DNA of 64,000 nucleotides from Candidatus Endolissoclinum faulkneri L5. GTDB taxonomy: Bacteria; Pseudomonadota; Alphaproteobacteria; Thalassobaculales; Thalassobaculaceae. This document shows positions 1-10,701 of the stretch, piece after piece. The first letter of the stretch is position 1; every line of letters begins with the position of its first letter. The position numbers and the translations under genes are program-made. The notes beneath the pieces were generated by a model that saw nothing but the letters and a program-made list of their open reading frames with translations, searched no databases and was not told the origin of the DNA. The stretch lies in contig NZ_CP006745.1 in the NCBI RefSeq assembly GCF_000510265.1, positions 367,444 to 431,443 of the forward strand. Reading direction: 5' to 3'.

Positions 1-204
1 ACTCTAATCTCTAGTATGATGGAATAAATTGCCACAGTTAATCAATTTACTATCATTAATAAATTATTAGCATTATATTTTAATTAAAAATTAATATGAT
101 GCTAAACAATACTATAGCCATGTACCGCCCATAATCTTCATTTTAAAAATAAATCATTATCTATTGAATGGCATAGAGCTATAATTATCCTATGCAATAT
201 TTTT

Positions 205-267
205 AAAAAGCAAGCCAAATCTTAAAGATTTTGAGTACAAGACCTTTCAAGTTTTGGCTTGCTTTTT
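205..267. repeat. Inverted repeat, 15-bp arms
   Basis: Arms 205-219 and 253-267 are perfect reverse complements (core GCAAGCCAAA / TTTGGCTTGC), separated by 33 bases. The right arm ends in TTTTT, so on the plus strand it could act as an intrinsic terminator for a gene outside the window. The long loop makes that uncertain. Confidence 0.55.
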
Positions 268-1547
268 GGTTATAATTTTCTTCTGTGTTAAAATACATTA
301 GTATAAAAATGTATTTTAAGCTAAAATTAAATATCTTAATAATCTATACTGATCAAGCGGCCTTTTAGGATACTTTTACCGTAGATAATTTCGCGTGTTT
401 TTTATTTAACTTCCATGTGTGAATATCGAACAATAAGTTTTTACTAATGTATCGTATATGTTTACAGAACTAGTTTATCGAAAAAACTTTTATGCTAAAC
501 CTATTGCGAGTATTTTTTACACTAAATTTAATTATTAAGACCATGAGTAAAAATTAAGCAAATACTTATCGGCTCGCTTAAAGCGATTGGACTTTTCTGC
601 CATAGCTAACGCCGAAGATAATTTTTAATTTATACATTAGTTTTGTTTTTCGTATATCAATTAAGATGTATACTGGCAGTTCTAATAGTTTTTATGCTAA
701 AGAGTTAATTTAGTAGATAATGTCGCGTATTTACCAGAAGAAAATTACAATTGTCAGCATCAATGATGTAATCTAGGATTTTTCTTCAAGGGAGGATACA
801 AAGTAACTTCCTTGTTATTATGACTAAATTAATATACAAGAAAAACAAGAAGGATATTTATTGTTATCCACCTAACTAATGAAGATTACTAATTAAAGTA
901 TTTTAGAAAAATATTCTTGTTTGAGATTTGTTAAAAATTCTCGCCTGTGGTTACATATGCTAATATATTGTTATTAGCAAAGTTAATGCTAATTTTTTAA
1001 ATTAGATGTTTCTTCTCTGCGGGAGAAGTAGAGTAAATACCGCATTGCTTATTATAACAACAATATTAATCAATTTTATTCTAAAAATGATCTCTTGGTG
1101 TCAGATACTGTATTTGTTAGATACTTAAGGGTATGCTAATGATTTATTATCAGGCTGATAAACTGCTTTATTAGTAGATAATTTTAGCGGTGAATGATTT
1201 AGTTGAGGTAGATTGATGAAGTTCTTTGTATTATTAATATTGCTTCAATTACTGATTACTTAGCTTAAAAAAATTAAATAACAAAGATAGGATAGGTCGT
1301 GTGGTTAAAAAATTGCCTAAAATGAATTTGCATAAATGGTCGCTATTTTGACTTTTAGGCAGTGTTTTTGGTAAAGCTGTTAAGTAGCAAACGATAGTAT
1401 AAATTGTATTAGTAATCATGAAGTAATAAAAGATATTTATTAATAATAGAATTAATTATTTAAAATTGCATCGAGGGGGCTATCAGTTTTAGTTTAAATC
1501 TCCGCGTTAAAATTGATTTTAATATTTACAGAAGTCGGTCTCACCGC

Positions 1548-1575
1548 ATCTCAAAGTGAGATGATTTTTGTTAAT
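1548..1575 (+). terminator. Possible intrinsic terminator
   Basis: A 7-bp stem (CATCTCA / TGAGATG) with loop AAG is followed by ATTTTTG. The plus-strand geometry fits a small terminator. No gene is recognisable immediately upstream, so it may be a remnant or belong to an unrecognised short RNA. Confidence 0.3.
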
Positions 1576-1978
1576 TGTAATGTTTAAATTAATTTCTCGA
1601 TACAATGTTATTTATTGGATGTTGTTCTATAGTAATAAGCATTTCTTTGAGTCAACTTTCAGAATAAAGCTTATATAAATTAATTGATAAATTATATAAT
1701 AAATGGAATCATGCAGATGGTTTTTTATTTTATAACTGAACAAATCAATTACTTGAAAGTAGTTGTTAATGTTTTACGTAAGAATCTTCATAATCAGCAT
1801 TTACTGATTATCTTTGATTACAATACGCTGTTTATCTAGTTGACTGTAATTTAATTTTTATCTTGCTAAAGATAATTTTTATACTGCGGAGTAACAATCA
1901 TTAATTTTTAAATTTAATTTTTTAAATACTTATGCTAGAAAAGTTGCATTTTAGAAACCTTGCTAAGGATTTGCTACA

Positions 1979-3355
1979 TTATTTATCAATCATTTTTACA
2001 TAAGGGTTGCGCCGTGTGCGCAAATTTAGTCTGATCGGCACTCCACTTAATCCGAATTCATCACGCAACCCAGCAATTAAATAACTGATATAGCTTTTAG
2101 GCAGTTCGTTAGCTTGGTTAATAAAGGCTGCGAATGTTGGTGGGCGAGAGTTTACTTGTGTTATGTAACGTAAACGTAATCTTCTTCCTCTAGACAATGG
2201 AAGAGGATGTTGTTCTGTCATGTTTTTTAGCCATATATTTAATTGGCTAGTAGCAATACGCGTATTCCAGATTTTATATATATTGAAAACAGCCTTTAAT
2301 AACTTACCTAGGTTAGTGTCGTGTAGAGCAGAAATGGCAATCCATGGAATTCCACGTGCCTGGGAAAGTGAAGTGTTAAGCTGTTCGCGTATACGTTGAC
2401 TAGCAGCTTTTTTTTCTGAAACAGCATCCCATTTGTTCACTGCTATAATCATGCTACGTCCTTGTTTGAATACTGTATTAGCGATAGCAAGTTCTTGATT
2501 TTGCAGCATTTGGTTGCCATCGATTACTAGAATAACTACTTGCGCGAAGCGTATCGCGCTCATGCTATCAGAGGTCGACATGCGTTCAAGCTTTTCCACT
2601 ACCTTAGCTTTACGACGTAGTCCCGCAGTATCAAATAAATGAATTTCATGATTGCTGTATTTCCACGGCACCTTGATACTTTCACGAGTAATACCAGCTT
2701 CTGGGCCAGTTAACATTCGCTCTTCTTTTATTAGGCGATTCACTAGAGTGGATTTACCTACGTTTGGTCGACCAACAATTGCAATTTTTAATACTCGACT
2801 ATTTTCAATTTCTTTGAGATGATTAGATGGACGAAGGTACTCTGCTGTTAAATCCGGATTATCGTTAATGTAAGAGTGAATGATATAGTACAGTTTATAT
2901 ATTCCATCATTGTGCTCAGCTGATATAGCTATAGGATCGCCCAATCCAAGCTTGTAAGCTTCGTTTATAGTGGATATGCTACCGTGAGTGTCACATTTAT
3001 TAGCAAGTAGTACAACAGGTATCTTCAACTTACGTAGCAAGTTAGCAAAGTGAGAATCCAAAGGTGTTACTCCAACGCGAACATCAATAACCATCAATAT
3101 CATATTAGCTTGGTGGATTGCGATCTTAGTTTGCTGCCAGATACGACCGTTTAGGCTTTGGTTATGTACTTCATCTAAGCCGGCCGTGTCAATAATACGA
3201 AATTTTAGATTAGCAATTTTGGCATTGCCTTCGCGACGGTCTCTGGTTAGGCCAGGAGTATCATCGACAAGTGCCTGCTTACTTCCCGTTAATCTATTAA
3301 ATAATGTCGACTTACCTACGTTTGGTCGACCAACAATTGCAACTGTAATTACCAC
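1979..3355 (-). CDS. der: Ribosome-assembly GTPase Der (EngA)
   Basis: 458 aa, a normal length for Der. It is an essential double GTPase acting late in 50S ribosomal subunit maturation in the cytoplasm. Two G domains are visible. The first has GRPNVGKST at about residues 9-17, DTAG at 57-60 and NKCD near 119. The second repeats GRPNVGKST near residue 194, with DTAG near 244 and NKWD near 310. The C-terminal KH-like domain contains the usual RPPTF segment. The start is GTG (3353-3355) preceded by AAGGA. It lies 10 bp downstream of the bamB stop, so TPR-bamB-der forms one operon, an order found in many proteobacteria. No motif residue appears lost. Confidence 0.97.
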   Translation of the reverse strand: MVITVAIVGRPNVGKSTLFNRLTGSKQALVDDTPGLTRDRREGNAKIANLKFRIIDTAGLDEVHNQSLNGRIWQQTKIAIHQANMILMVIDVRVGVTPLDSHFANLLRKLKIPVVLLANKCDTHGSISTINEAYKLGLGDPIAISAEHNDGIYKLYYIIHSYINDNPDLTAEYLRPSNHLKEIENSRVLKIAIVGRPNVGKSTLVNRLIKEERMLTGPEAGITRESIKVPWKYSNHEIHLFDTAGLRRKAKVVEKLERMSTSDSMSAIRFAQVVILVIDGNQMLQNQELAIANTVFKQGRSMIIAVNKWDAVSEKKAASQRIREQLNTSLSQARGIPWIAISALHDTNLGKLLKAVFNIYKIWNTRIATSQLNIWLKNMTEQHPLPLSRGRRLRLRYITQVNSRPPTFAAFINQANELPKSYISYLIAGLRDEFGLSGVPIRLNLRTRRNPYVKMIDK

Positions 3356-3365
3356 TGCCTATTCC

Positions 3366-4706
3366 TTAACAAAAAACATGAAGTTGCCCTTTGTTATCAA
3401 GGATGTAAATTTTTCCTCCAGCAACTATTGGGGAAACATAGATTGGGTCACCTATCGTGATTTTATCAAGTTGTTGGCCGGTATATTGAGAAATCAAATA
3501 AAGAAAACCGTCTGATGAACCAATTAGCAAATTATCACCGGCCATAACTGGCCCAACATACCTAATTGGATCTTTTTGATCTTCCATATTTACGAAACGA
3601 GGAAGCTTTTTTACCCAGCGTATACGACCATCTGTTTTAGTCATAGCTAGCAGCTCGCCAGATAAGTTGACGACGAAGATATAATCGCCTACAACCCAGG
3701 GCATAGCAGTGCTACCAATAGCACGCTCCCAGATTCGCCGTCCTGATCGCATATCGATGCCTGCCATACAGCCCGCGTGACTAATTGCGAATGCGATATT
3801 GTGATCAATTACTGGGCTAGCATAGATGTCTGCTAAGCGAGAAATAGCGTCCGTGACACGCAAGCTTGATAGGTTTTCAAACCAAATCATATGACCTGTC
3901 TCTACTCTTAAGGCGAAAAGTTGACCAGATGAATATGGTATTAGCACTGTTGATCCCCAGACAGCGGGTGCTGCGCCACCTCCCAATAAGCGAGCAACCT
4001 CAGTAATCCCTTGATGTTCCCAAATTCTAGATCCGTTACTAGTTAACAAGGCGAATGTATTGTTTTCAAGAGTTAATACAAACAGACGCCCATTAGCTAT
4101 AGTAGGAGCTCCGCGCACTGATCCTGGGATTCGTGCACGCCAATTTTCTACACCATTATTAATAGCAAAAGAGATTATCTCACCAAAGCCAGTAGCAACA
4201 TAGACATTTTTCTTGTCTGCAACTATTCCTCCCGAATAAACGACATTGTCTTCTCCTTCTGGACGCAACTCACGTTTCCAGATGGTATCGCCATTATTTA
4301 CACGGATTGCTCGCAAATTAGCTTCGCTGTCAAGGACAAGAATAATATCTTTAATTATTAGTGGCTGACTAAGTAGCGCTCTTTCTTGATTGCCACCCTT
4401 AGCAACTGATTTTGACCATATTTTAATTATTTTATTACCAGCTCTTATATGCCCAAGTGTCTTTGATGCATTGCCACCAGTTTGAGACCAACTAGTATTT
4501 GTATAAGAACGCGGGAAAACCATCCGAGTCTTACTGAGACTAGGATCTTCATGGAGATTTTTTGCCAACCGCATCACGGGAATTCTCTTACCTAAAAGAG
4601 GGACGTCGTAATCTTCTCCGAGGAAATTATCGCGACTGCATCCAACAAGAGTAATAGTAGAGATGATATAAAAACAAGCGATAAAATAGATATTAGAGTG
4701 GATCAC
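3366..4706 (-). CDS. bamB: Outer-membrane assembly lipoprotein BamB
   Basis: 446 aa. The N-terminal signal peptide ends in a lipobox (LVGC, Cys23), giving a lipid-anchored periplasmic protein. The rest is a run of PQQ/WD-like beta-propeller blades with recurring G-x-I/V-W and AxxxxxG patterns, e.g. GDTIWKRELR, IRWVKKLPR and GQQLDKITIG. This is the BamB/YfgL family, the propeller scaffold of the BAM complex that inserts outer-membrane beta-barrels. It lies between the TPR membrane protein and der with 10-bp gaps. The start is GTG; the ribosome site is weak, so translation probably depends on coupling to the upstream gene. Its presence implies a retained outer membrane. Confidence 0.92.
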   Translation of the reverse strand: MIHSNIYFIACFYIISTITLVGCSRDNFLGEDYDVPLLGKRIPVMRLAKNLHEDPSLSKTRMVFPRSYTNTSWSQTGGNASKTLGHIRAGNKIIKIWSKSVAKGGNQERALLSQPLIIKDIILVLDSEANLRAIRVNNGDTIWKRELRPEGEDNVVYSGGIVADKKNVYVATGFGEIISFAINNGVENWRARIPGSVRGAPTIANGRLFVLTLENNTFALLTSNGSRIWEHQGITEVARLLGGGAAPAVWGSTVLIPYSSGQLFALRVETGHMIWFENLSSLRVTDAISRLADIYASPVIDHNIAFAISHAGCMAGIDMRSGRRIWERAIGSTAMPWVVGDYIFVVNLSGELLAMTKTDGRIRWVKKLPRFVNMEDQKDPIRYVGPVMAGDNLLIGSSDGFLYLISQYTGQQLDKITIGDPIYVSPIVAGGKIYILDNKGQLHVFC

Positions 4707-4716
4707 AGTAGTTTTT

Positions 4717-5355
4717 TCACGGAACCAAAGCCTTAAATAGTTCGTTAGCGCGTTGGCGTAGTTTGCTTGGAGTGGATGGATCTTTGGTAATAGTCTCTAA
4801 AGTTTTTCGGGCTGAGTTGATGTTTCCTTCCTTGGCAAAAATTGCAGCCTCGGTTTCTAGTGCAAGCATTTTCCAGGCATTATGGTGATTTAATAGTGGG
4901 GCAATTTCTCTATGTAGTGTTATCCCGTTAGCTGTGTTAATTCTTATTTGTACACTGTATAGTCGAGCAAGGTCACCATAAGGAGCTGGAATAGAAGAAT
5001 CGCTAGCTATTAGCATGTATGTGCTTGCGGCGCGAGAAAGTTCATTTGCTTTGAGCAAAGCTGCAGCTTCACTGAAGCGCGCAAGAACATTATAGCCACC
5101 GTTGCATGCCTTAGCAAGAGCAGCAAAAGCTTCTGAAGCTTCAATAGGTTTACTTTGGCGAAGAAGTTCTGTCGCTTTGGCATAAGTAATGGAATCATTT
5201 GATTTCTGACCTGCTGAATAGTACTGCCAAAAAACACTAACAATAATAGCAAAAATTATACCAAGGAACAACGCGATTAAGCAAAAACCAGAATTCGTGT
5301 AGAAGGCCAAGTATTTTTTTTGCTGTTTTTGCCAGTTTATTTTATGCAAAGACAT
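4717..5355 (-). CDS. YfgM-like membrane-anchored TPR protein
   Basis: 212 aa. A short cytoplasmic N-terminus is followed by one membrane span (about residues 24-44) and a periplasmic helical part with TPR-like repeats (KATELLRQSKPIEASEAFAA, AARFSEAAALLKANELSRAA-type pairs, and NSARKTLETI). This matches the TPR_21/YfgM family, an ancillary subunit of the SecYEG translocon linked to periplasmic chaperones. It is the first gene of the operon with bamB and der, the usual position for this family. ATG start at 5353-5355; no strong Shine-Dalgarno is seen. Confidence 0.8.
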   Translation of the reverse strand: MSLHKINWQKQQKKYLAFYTNSGFCLIALFLGIIFAIIVSVFWQYYSAGQKSNDSITYAKATELLRQSKPIEASEAFAALAKACNGGYNVLARFSEAAALLKANELSRAASTYMLIASDSSIPAPYGDLARLYSVQIRINTANGITLHREIAPLLNHHNAWKMLALETEAAIFAKEGNINSARKTLETITKDPSTPSKLRQRANELFKALVP

Positions 5356-6010
5356 TTGCCGGGGAATTATTCTCCAAATCTAAAACATCAGCCAAATAAT
5401 ATAATTTGCTTGTTTTATGGAAGACTAGATACCATAAATATACTTAATAGTTTAATCATTAAAAATGAATTATGTAGTAAGATGTTTTAGTAACTAATTT
5501 AATTAGAGATGTTATTTTTAGCTTAGTCAATTTACATTTTGAGATATAGTAAAAATTTTGTATTTAGTGGATCTTTGATACATAACAGTTATTTATTTAA
5601 TTAATAAGCAATGCTATAAATTAGGTAAATAGGGTCGCATAATATTTCTACGTAGAAAAGTAAATATTTTTAATTTAAAACTAAGGTAAAACTGCACAGC
5701 ATACAAATTACAATTAGCATTTTCATATCTTGTTTATAATTATTTAATCTGTTTAATTTGAATTAGTTTGTTTATTTTTCATTAAAAAATTATTTAAATA
5801 ATTTTTTAATTGTATACTAAGATCATTCTTAAAATTGTATACTAAGATTCTTCTTAAGAAGAAGAAAAATTTTAATCATATTGTGTAATAAGTAAGATTT
5901 GTAGCACCACAATTATTATTTAGACTATTCCTTAGTCGGGAAAAGTTTTGACACGCCGTTTCTATAGTTCGTTGGTTTTTCTGGTAAGCTCTTATGAACA
6001 TTTTTAGATT
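5356..6010. other. Noncoding spacer between TPR gene and yidD
   Basis: No intact gene. yidC, which commonly follows yidD, is not here. Directly after the yidD stop the reverse strand reads about 45 codons in frame (roughly 5870-6010) without similarity I recognise. This could be an eroded remnant, but I cannot name it. It contains an imperfect 25-bp tandem duplication at 5808-5857. Confidence 0.6.
5808..5857. repeat. Imperfect tandem duplication, ~25 bp x2
   Basis: Copies begin at 5808 and 5833 and share AATTGTATACTAAGAT followed by a TTCTTAA-type tail with small differences. It is noncoding. Confidence 0.6.
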
Positions 6011-6469
6011 TTAAATCTGCTCTTTTCCTAAAGATAGCAGATAGATTGAATCTAATTGGACTCTTTCTCGATAAGAAAACACGAAAGGTATCATTGCTAA
6101 GCAAATAACAGTAGCAATAATTAGGCTATTCATCTTGATTACAGAATACTTTGGGCATTCCGGGTGAGTATCATTTAAGAACGAGATCCAAGTCAACTTG
6201 ATAGAGTTATCTTTAATTCTACGCGTAATAATTGAAGCTGGATCAAAACCAAAATTCCCCCAAGGATGGCATTTTAATAAGCGTTTAATTGTTAGATAAT
6301 AGCCGAGGAATAAGCCATATTTTCTAATTACCTCAAGCGCATATGCGGAGCAGGTTGGTTGATATCGACAGCAATTAACAAATAAAGGAGACACAATGTA
6401 TCGATATAAATATATCGGGCAAAGTGCAATGCTGTGTGTTGTGCGAGTAAGCATTACCGGATGTATCAC
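6011..6469 (-). CDS. yidD: Membrane protein insertion factor YidD, long form
   Basis: The first ~85 residues are a clear YidD (haemolysin-domain, DUF37) protein: YLYRYIVSPL, then CRYQPTCSAYALEVIRKYG, then KRLLKCHPWG and FDPA. This membrane-associated factor supports YidC-dependent insertion. The protein is 152 aa, while many family members are 70-100 aa. The extra C-terminal ~65 residues include a predicted membrane span (about 113-132). The GTG start at 6469 lies only 3 bases after GAGG; ATG at 6452-6454 (residue 6) is an alternative. It sits downstream of rpmH as in the classical rpmH-rnpA-yidD-yidC order, but rnpA and yidC are missing on either side. Confidence 0.88.
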   Translation of the reverse strand: MIHPVMLTRTTHSIALCPIYLYRYIVSPLFVNCCRYQPTCSAYALEVIRKYGLFLGYYLTIKRLLKCHPWGNFGFDPASIITRRIKDNSIKLTWISFLNDTHPECPKYSVIKMNSLIIATVICLAMIPFVFSYRERVQLDSIYLLSLGKEQI

Positions 6470-6719
6470 TAACCTCGGTGTTAATGTTATCCTTCCAGAA
6501 TTAACTATAAAAGTAATTTAGCTGATAACCCAAGTCAACGAAAAAATTAAACAACTACTTCATAATGATATGAAGGTACTTTAACATCTTGCTACTTTGC
6601 GCTTGATATGAGCTTAGATAATTAATACTCCAAAAAGTTTGTTCTAAAATAATGTTTGATAGATCGTTTAAAATTTGTAGGACTAAAGACAGTCAGCGTG
6701 CCGGCACATTAATAACGAC
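6470..6719 (-). other. rpmH-yidD gap where rnpA is expected
   Basis: Most bacteria have rnpA (RNase P protein, ~110-130 aa, ~360 bp) between rpmH and yidD. Here only 250 bases separate the two genes, and all three reverse-strand frames are broken. I find no RNR-type motif (the RNase P protein signature), so rnpA is deleted, eroded or relocated. Confidence 0.6.
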
Positions 6720-6854
6720 TCAAGCAGATAAGCGCTTCCTACCTTTGGCACGACGAGCACGGATTACATTGCGTCCACCTACCGTAGACATGCGCAAACG
6801 AAAGCCATGGCGACGTTTGCGCACAAGAATGCTTGGTTGGTAAGTTCTCTTCAT
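6720..6854 (-). CDS. rpmH: 50S ribosomal protein L34
   Basis: 44 codons plus TGA stop, too short for a 60-residue cut-off. The translation starts MKRTYQPS, continues with [12 protein letters not shown] and [15 protein letters not shown], and ends KRLSA. This is unmistakably L34 at its normal 44-aa length. L34 is a basic protein of the large ribosomal subunit that binds 23S rRNA. ATG at 6852-6854, with AAGGATG 7-13 bases upstream as ribosome site. It is the first gene of the remnant rpmH-(rnpA)-yidD group. An open frame on the opposite strand (6652-6843) is only its shadow. Confidence 0.97.
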   Translation of the reverse strand: MKRTYQPSILVRKRRHGFRLRMSTVGGRNVIRARRAKGRKRLSA

Positions 6855-8064
6855 ATGTGATCATCCTTAAAAGAAAAGTATCATTATCTTATGAAAATTT
6901 GTCACCCGAATTAAAAAGCAATAATCAAGATTTATAATTCAAATTCATTAAAAGATAAATGTTTACTGATGGCTGTTGTATTTTTGTGCGGACAAGAGAT
7001 GAAAATTAAAATTATTTAATAAATTTGCAAACAAAAAATTATAGCAAGTTAATTTAAGTCCTAAAAAGCATTCTTTTATATGACAATTAAATTTATTAGT
7101 CATGTAATAAATTTAATTGTATGATTAAGGATATTTATCCTGCATTGTAATCATTATAAAATTTATTGGGGTGGTTGAATTAGGTCAATAAATGAAAAAT
7201 TCTTTATATCATAAAATCAATTTTATCTTAATTAATTGGGAAATACAATATTTATTATAGAAGCAAAAAACTTTTTGATTTATTTAGACTAAAATAATCA
7301 ATCTTTTAAGCAAGATCGGCTAATATTAAGTTATGTTAGAGTGATTAATTTTATTAAATTAATGGAAACTTTGTTTAATTAATCGTTAATATAAAATATA
7401 GCGTATACTTTAGTATATTAATGAATAATATTAAGATTAACGCTATAAATAAAATATTGAATTAATCAATTGGTTTTTTGGTGTTAGAATAATCTTATTA
7501 CTTGATAATTAATTTAAAATGATATTTTCTTTTTTTTACAGAAATTTTTTGTATGTCTAGAAATCTAGAGTTCTTAGTTAGTTTAATAAATTAATGAGCA
7601 GTGGTAATATTAATCAGCCAGCGTTGTATATAAAAGCAAACCATTTAATGTACTAAATTAAAATAATAATAATACTCAATAAAATATAATACTAAAAATC
7701 ATTATATCTATCTTCACTTATTATAGTTATAATGCAATAGCATTGTCGTTGTGTTGTGATGAAAATATCAAACATTGAATTTTATTATTGATCATTTACC
7801 TAATACTCTTAATATTAAATGAATAACTTTTACTGTGTAAAATTGTATTTTTGATATGTTGTTTAAGAGATATAATGATCTTATATTTACGCAGTGGCTT
7901 AGTGGAAAGTAATTTCCTGAGCTAATTTAAATAATTTGTGCGGATTTCAGGTATTATTTGGGCATGCAAGTAGTACTACACTGCTGTGAAGTAGCTCTAT
8001 CTATTGATGAATTAAAACTTTATAGAGATTGAATATACGATGTGTTGTAGTTATGAAGGAACTA

Positions 8065-8097
8065 ACAAGTAATAACTTGGCTAAAGTTATTACTTGT
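8065..8097. repeat. Hairpin, 14-bp arms
   Basis: Perfect arms 8065-8078 and 8084-8097 (ACAAGTAATAACTT and its complement) with a 5-base loop. No T-run follows; function unknown. Confidence 0.6.
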
Positions 8098-8167
8098 AAT
8101 GTATGAATTTTAGTCTTGTTGTTTAATGCATAGAATTTTCATTTCCTAATAAACCTAGATATTATAT

Positions 8168-8200
8168 TAATAACCCTAATATTATATATTAGGGTTATTA
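8168..8200. repeat. Hairpin, 15-bp arms
   Basis: Perfect arms 8168-8182 and 8186-8200 (TAATAACCCTAATAT and its complement) with a 3-base loop. Noncoding. Confidence 0.6.
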
Positions 8201-9098
8201 TACTTAATTAGCTCACGCCAATTAGATTCGTATCTTCGCACGACGTTATAGTAATGAATATTTTTTAAAAACTTATGCATCGTGATTTAATTTGAATGTT
8301 ATATTTAATAATATGATTTAGTTACGTTGTTGAGTGTATAAAGTGATATTGGAGATGTGTATTAACAATCCTATTAATGGGCTATATACATAGTACTGTA
8401 TTAAATTTTTAATATTAAATAATTGCTATACATTAATTTTACCTTTTCACAGCGTATAATAAAATTTAATTATGAAGTGTACTCGTTTTAGATATACAAG
8501 TCAGAGGCATTGAAGGAATAGCATTTTACATTTGTAGCACAGAATGAGGTAATTTAGGATATCAGTATTGCTGTGGCCATTGATTGTTATCTTATGAAAT
8601 AGGTCTGAGAACAACTTTAGTCAGTTGGGAAAGTGGGTTTTGGTGATTATTAATATGTTTTTATCTTATTTATGGATTTTATAAATTTTATCTATTCTGA
8701 TACAATCTTATATTTCGTCGTTGATTTTTAAATGTTTTCATTTTTAGCTTATTTGATCCATGTTTTAAATGTAGATAATATGATTTTTTGTTTTTTTTTA
8801 GTGAAATGATTAAGGTCGAACATTAAGCTAAATTTAGTACGTTATTTAAACTGTTCTGCTTAAGTTTAGCAATGTAAGTACACATATTTATTGCAATATT
8901 CTTGTTTTATTTTATTCATTAAATACCTTACCTGAAAGGTCCACCAGAAGTTCTTATTTGTTTTGTCTGATTTATAATTTGATGTTTACTTTAGATAAGT
9001 TTGATATTTGATCTGTAAGTATCTGTTTTACAATTAAAAGTGACTACACGCTATGTCTGAAATAATAAATTGATATTGGTGAAGCTTTATAATTAGAT

Positions 9099-9176
9099 GG
9101 CGGGTGTAGCTCAGGTGGTTAGAGCGCCAGATTGTGGCTCTGGAGGTCGTGGGTTCAAACCCCATCATTCGCCCCA
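9099..9176 (+). tRNA. tRNA-His (GTG anticodon)
   Basis: A complete cloverleaf is visible. The acceptor stem begins with the extra G(-1) typical of tRNA-His, opposite C73. The D arm is GCTC...GAGC and the anticodon stem CCAGA/TCTGG, with loop TTGTGGC and GTG at 9134-9136. The T arm contains GGGTTCAAACCCC. CCA is encoded (9174-9176). Two acceptor pairs are G-T wobbles (G4-T69, G5-T68). A TATAAT at 9088-9093 ends 5 bases before the tRNA, so transcription may start at or next to the mature 5' end. No matching -35 box is evident. It stands alone, more than 2 kb from any other gene. Confidence 0.96.
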
Positions 9177-9478
9177 ATACTTTTCGGAAGCACCACAAGA
9201 GTTTGTAAAAATTGCTTAACTTTAAAATGTTTTTACTAAAAATAGATTCTATGTCCTATAGATGAATATTGCGCTAAATGGGTCGTTAAGGACACGATAA
9301 TCTGAGCATAGTATTTTAGTGTATTGAGCTGAGTAAAAATTAACGATCATATTCTTGTTATAAGACTTTAATTATGAGGCTAAGTAGTCGACTTTGGCTA
9401 ATTACACAATAAAATTTCGGCGATGAATTTATATTTGCTTTTTAAACAAAAATCATAATTTAATATTCGTGATTTTCT

Positions 9479-9517
9479 TTTTATAAGAGTGTTGCTTTAA
9501 AAAACACTCTTATAAAA
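9479..9517. repeat. Hairpin, 15-bp arms
   Basis: Perfect arms 9479-9493 and 9503-9517 (TTTTATAAGAGTGTT and complement), 9-base loop. It lies 300 bases after tRNA-His, so a termination role is possible but distant. Confidence 0.55.
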
Positions 9518-9971
9518 TACTGGAAGTGGTCAGATAGAATCTATCAGGCTTTTTCGATTAATTCTATGTAATTATTGTTTTTCTGATCTAGCAGATTAAC
9601 AAAGTACGATATTAATTCTAACATCTATAAAATTACTGCAAAAATTAAGCTATAGTTCGAATATTATTCGATTAATAATCGGATCAAATTGTAAAATAAT
9701 GTTCATTTAAATAAATTTTTAATTAGGCACAGTGCTATAATGTTTAGCTGCTTTTATTTGCCTATTTAAAATTGTTTATTGTTAATTTTTGTAGATAACT
9801 AGCAATCATTAAGCCATTTAGTTTCATTAAAGCTGTGTTATCAAAACTGTAAACTAGCTTAAGAATATAAGTATATGCTCTATATATTTATATAATATCC
9901 GTTTTTTATTTAGTTTGTTTTCGAACAGAAGGGAGAATTTTTGTTGCTGCCTAAATAGACAAATTGTCTGA

Positions 9972-10002
9972 AATATAACATAATAACCTATTATGTTATA
10001 TT
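9972..10002. repeat. Hairpin, 14-bp arms
   Basis: Perfect arms 9972-9985 and 9989-10002 (AATATAACATAATA and complement), loop ACC. Confidence 0.6.
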
Positions 10003-10473
10003 CCGCTCATATAAATAATTATTTGTTATATTAATACATCAAAAATCTAATAAAAATTGATTTTTGACAGTCAAACAGCAATATTTTTATACTTACTACT
10101 TTGAGTAATGCTAGGATATTGTAGCTATTGATTTATATAACGATTTATACTAAATACTATTACTTTAATCTTTCTTTAAATATTTATTTACCTTAAATTT
10201 AGAAATTGTTCACGCTGGTCATTAATTGCAGTTATAATTGAAGAAAATTTGTAGTTATACTATTTCTGAATTTTATTGCTTAGAGATTAATAATTGGTGT
10301 GTATGTTTTATACTCAACAATATGGGGCAATGAGTTATGATTTTTGCTATTCATGCATGAAGTTATATCCAAAATATGTTGATTCAGTTTCTATCTAGAT
10401 GTAGAAATAAATTATAAACATCAGTCAGCTGTAAATCATAAAAAATAATAGTCTGATAATATGTTATACTGTT

Positions 10474-10525
10474 TTGTCTTGTTTTACTTAACTCTAATAA
10501 GTTTAAGTAAAACAAGACAATTTTT
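10474..10525 (+). terminator. Terminator-like hairpin, 18-bp stem and T5
   Basis: Arms 10474-10491 and 10503-10520 (TTGTCTTGTTTTACTTAA and complement) are perfect and followed by TTTTT. The shape is that of an intrinsic terminator, but no gene lies within 1.2 kb upstream. It may be a leftover of a lost gene. Confidence 0.4.
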
Positions 10526-10701
10526 GTAAAATCTAATTTTTTAATCTGCTTCGATAGCTTTATTTAAAAATTTATTTGCTTTATTTAGCAAGTTTTTTAA
10601 GCCTTAAGATACAATATTAAAACTGTTAAAAATTTTTTGATTATAAAAGTCTATTTTCCATAGCCTTTATAAATACTTTAGTAATTTTTATGTTATATTA
10701 T

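Larger units (their letters stand above)
1..1978. other. Noncoding spacer before der
   Basis: No open frame of credible length and no tRNA on either strand. It is strongly A+T rich. It contains an inverted repeat at 205-267 and a small hairpin at 1548-1564, listed separately. A short, less AT-rich patch lies around 1475-1565. Its reverse strand can be read for about 18 codons without a stop, but I recognise no protein there. A single DnaA-box-like 9-mer (TTATCCACC) occurs near 865 and has no clustered partners, so I do not call an origin. Confidence 0.7.
6855..9098. other. Noncoding spacer rpmH to tRNA-His
   Basis: 2.2 kb of very A+T-rich DNA without a credible gene on either strand. It contains hairpins at 8065-8097 and 8168-8200 (listed) and short homopolymer runs. 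Confidence 0.7.

Noticed and set aside
855-880. Replication origin based on a DnaA-box-like TTATCCACC
   Set aside because: A single imperfect box without a cluster, dnaA or other origin-associated genes nearby.
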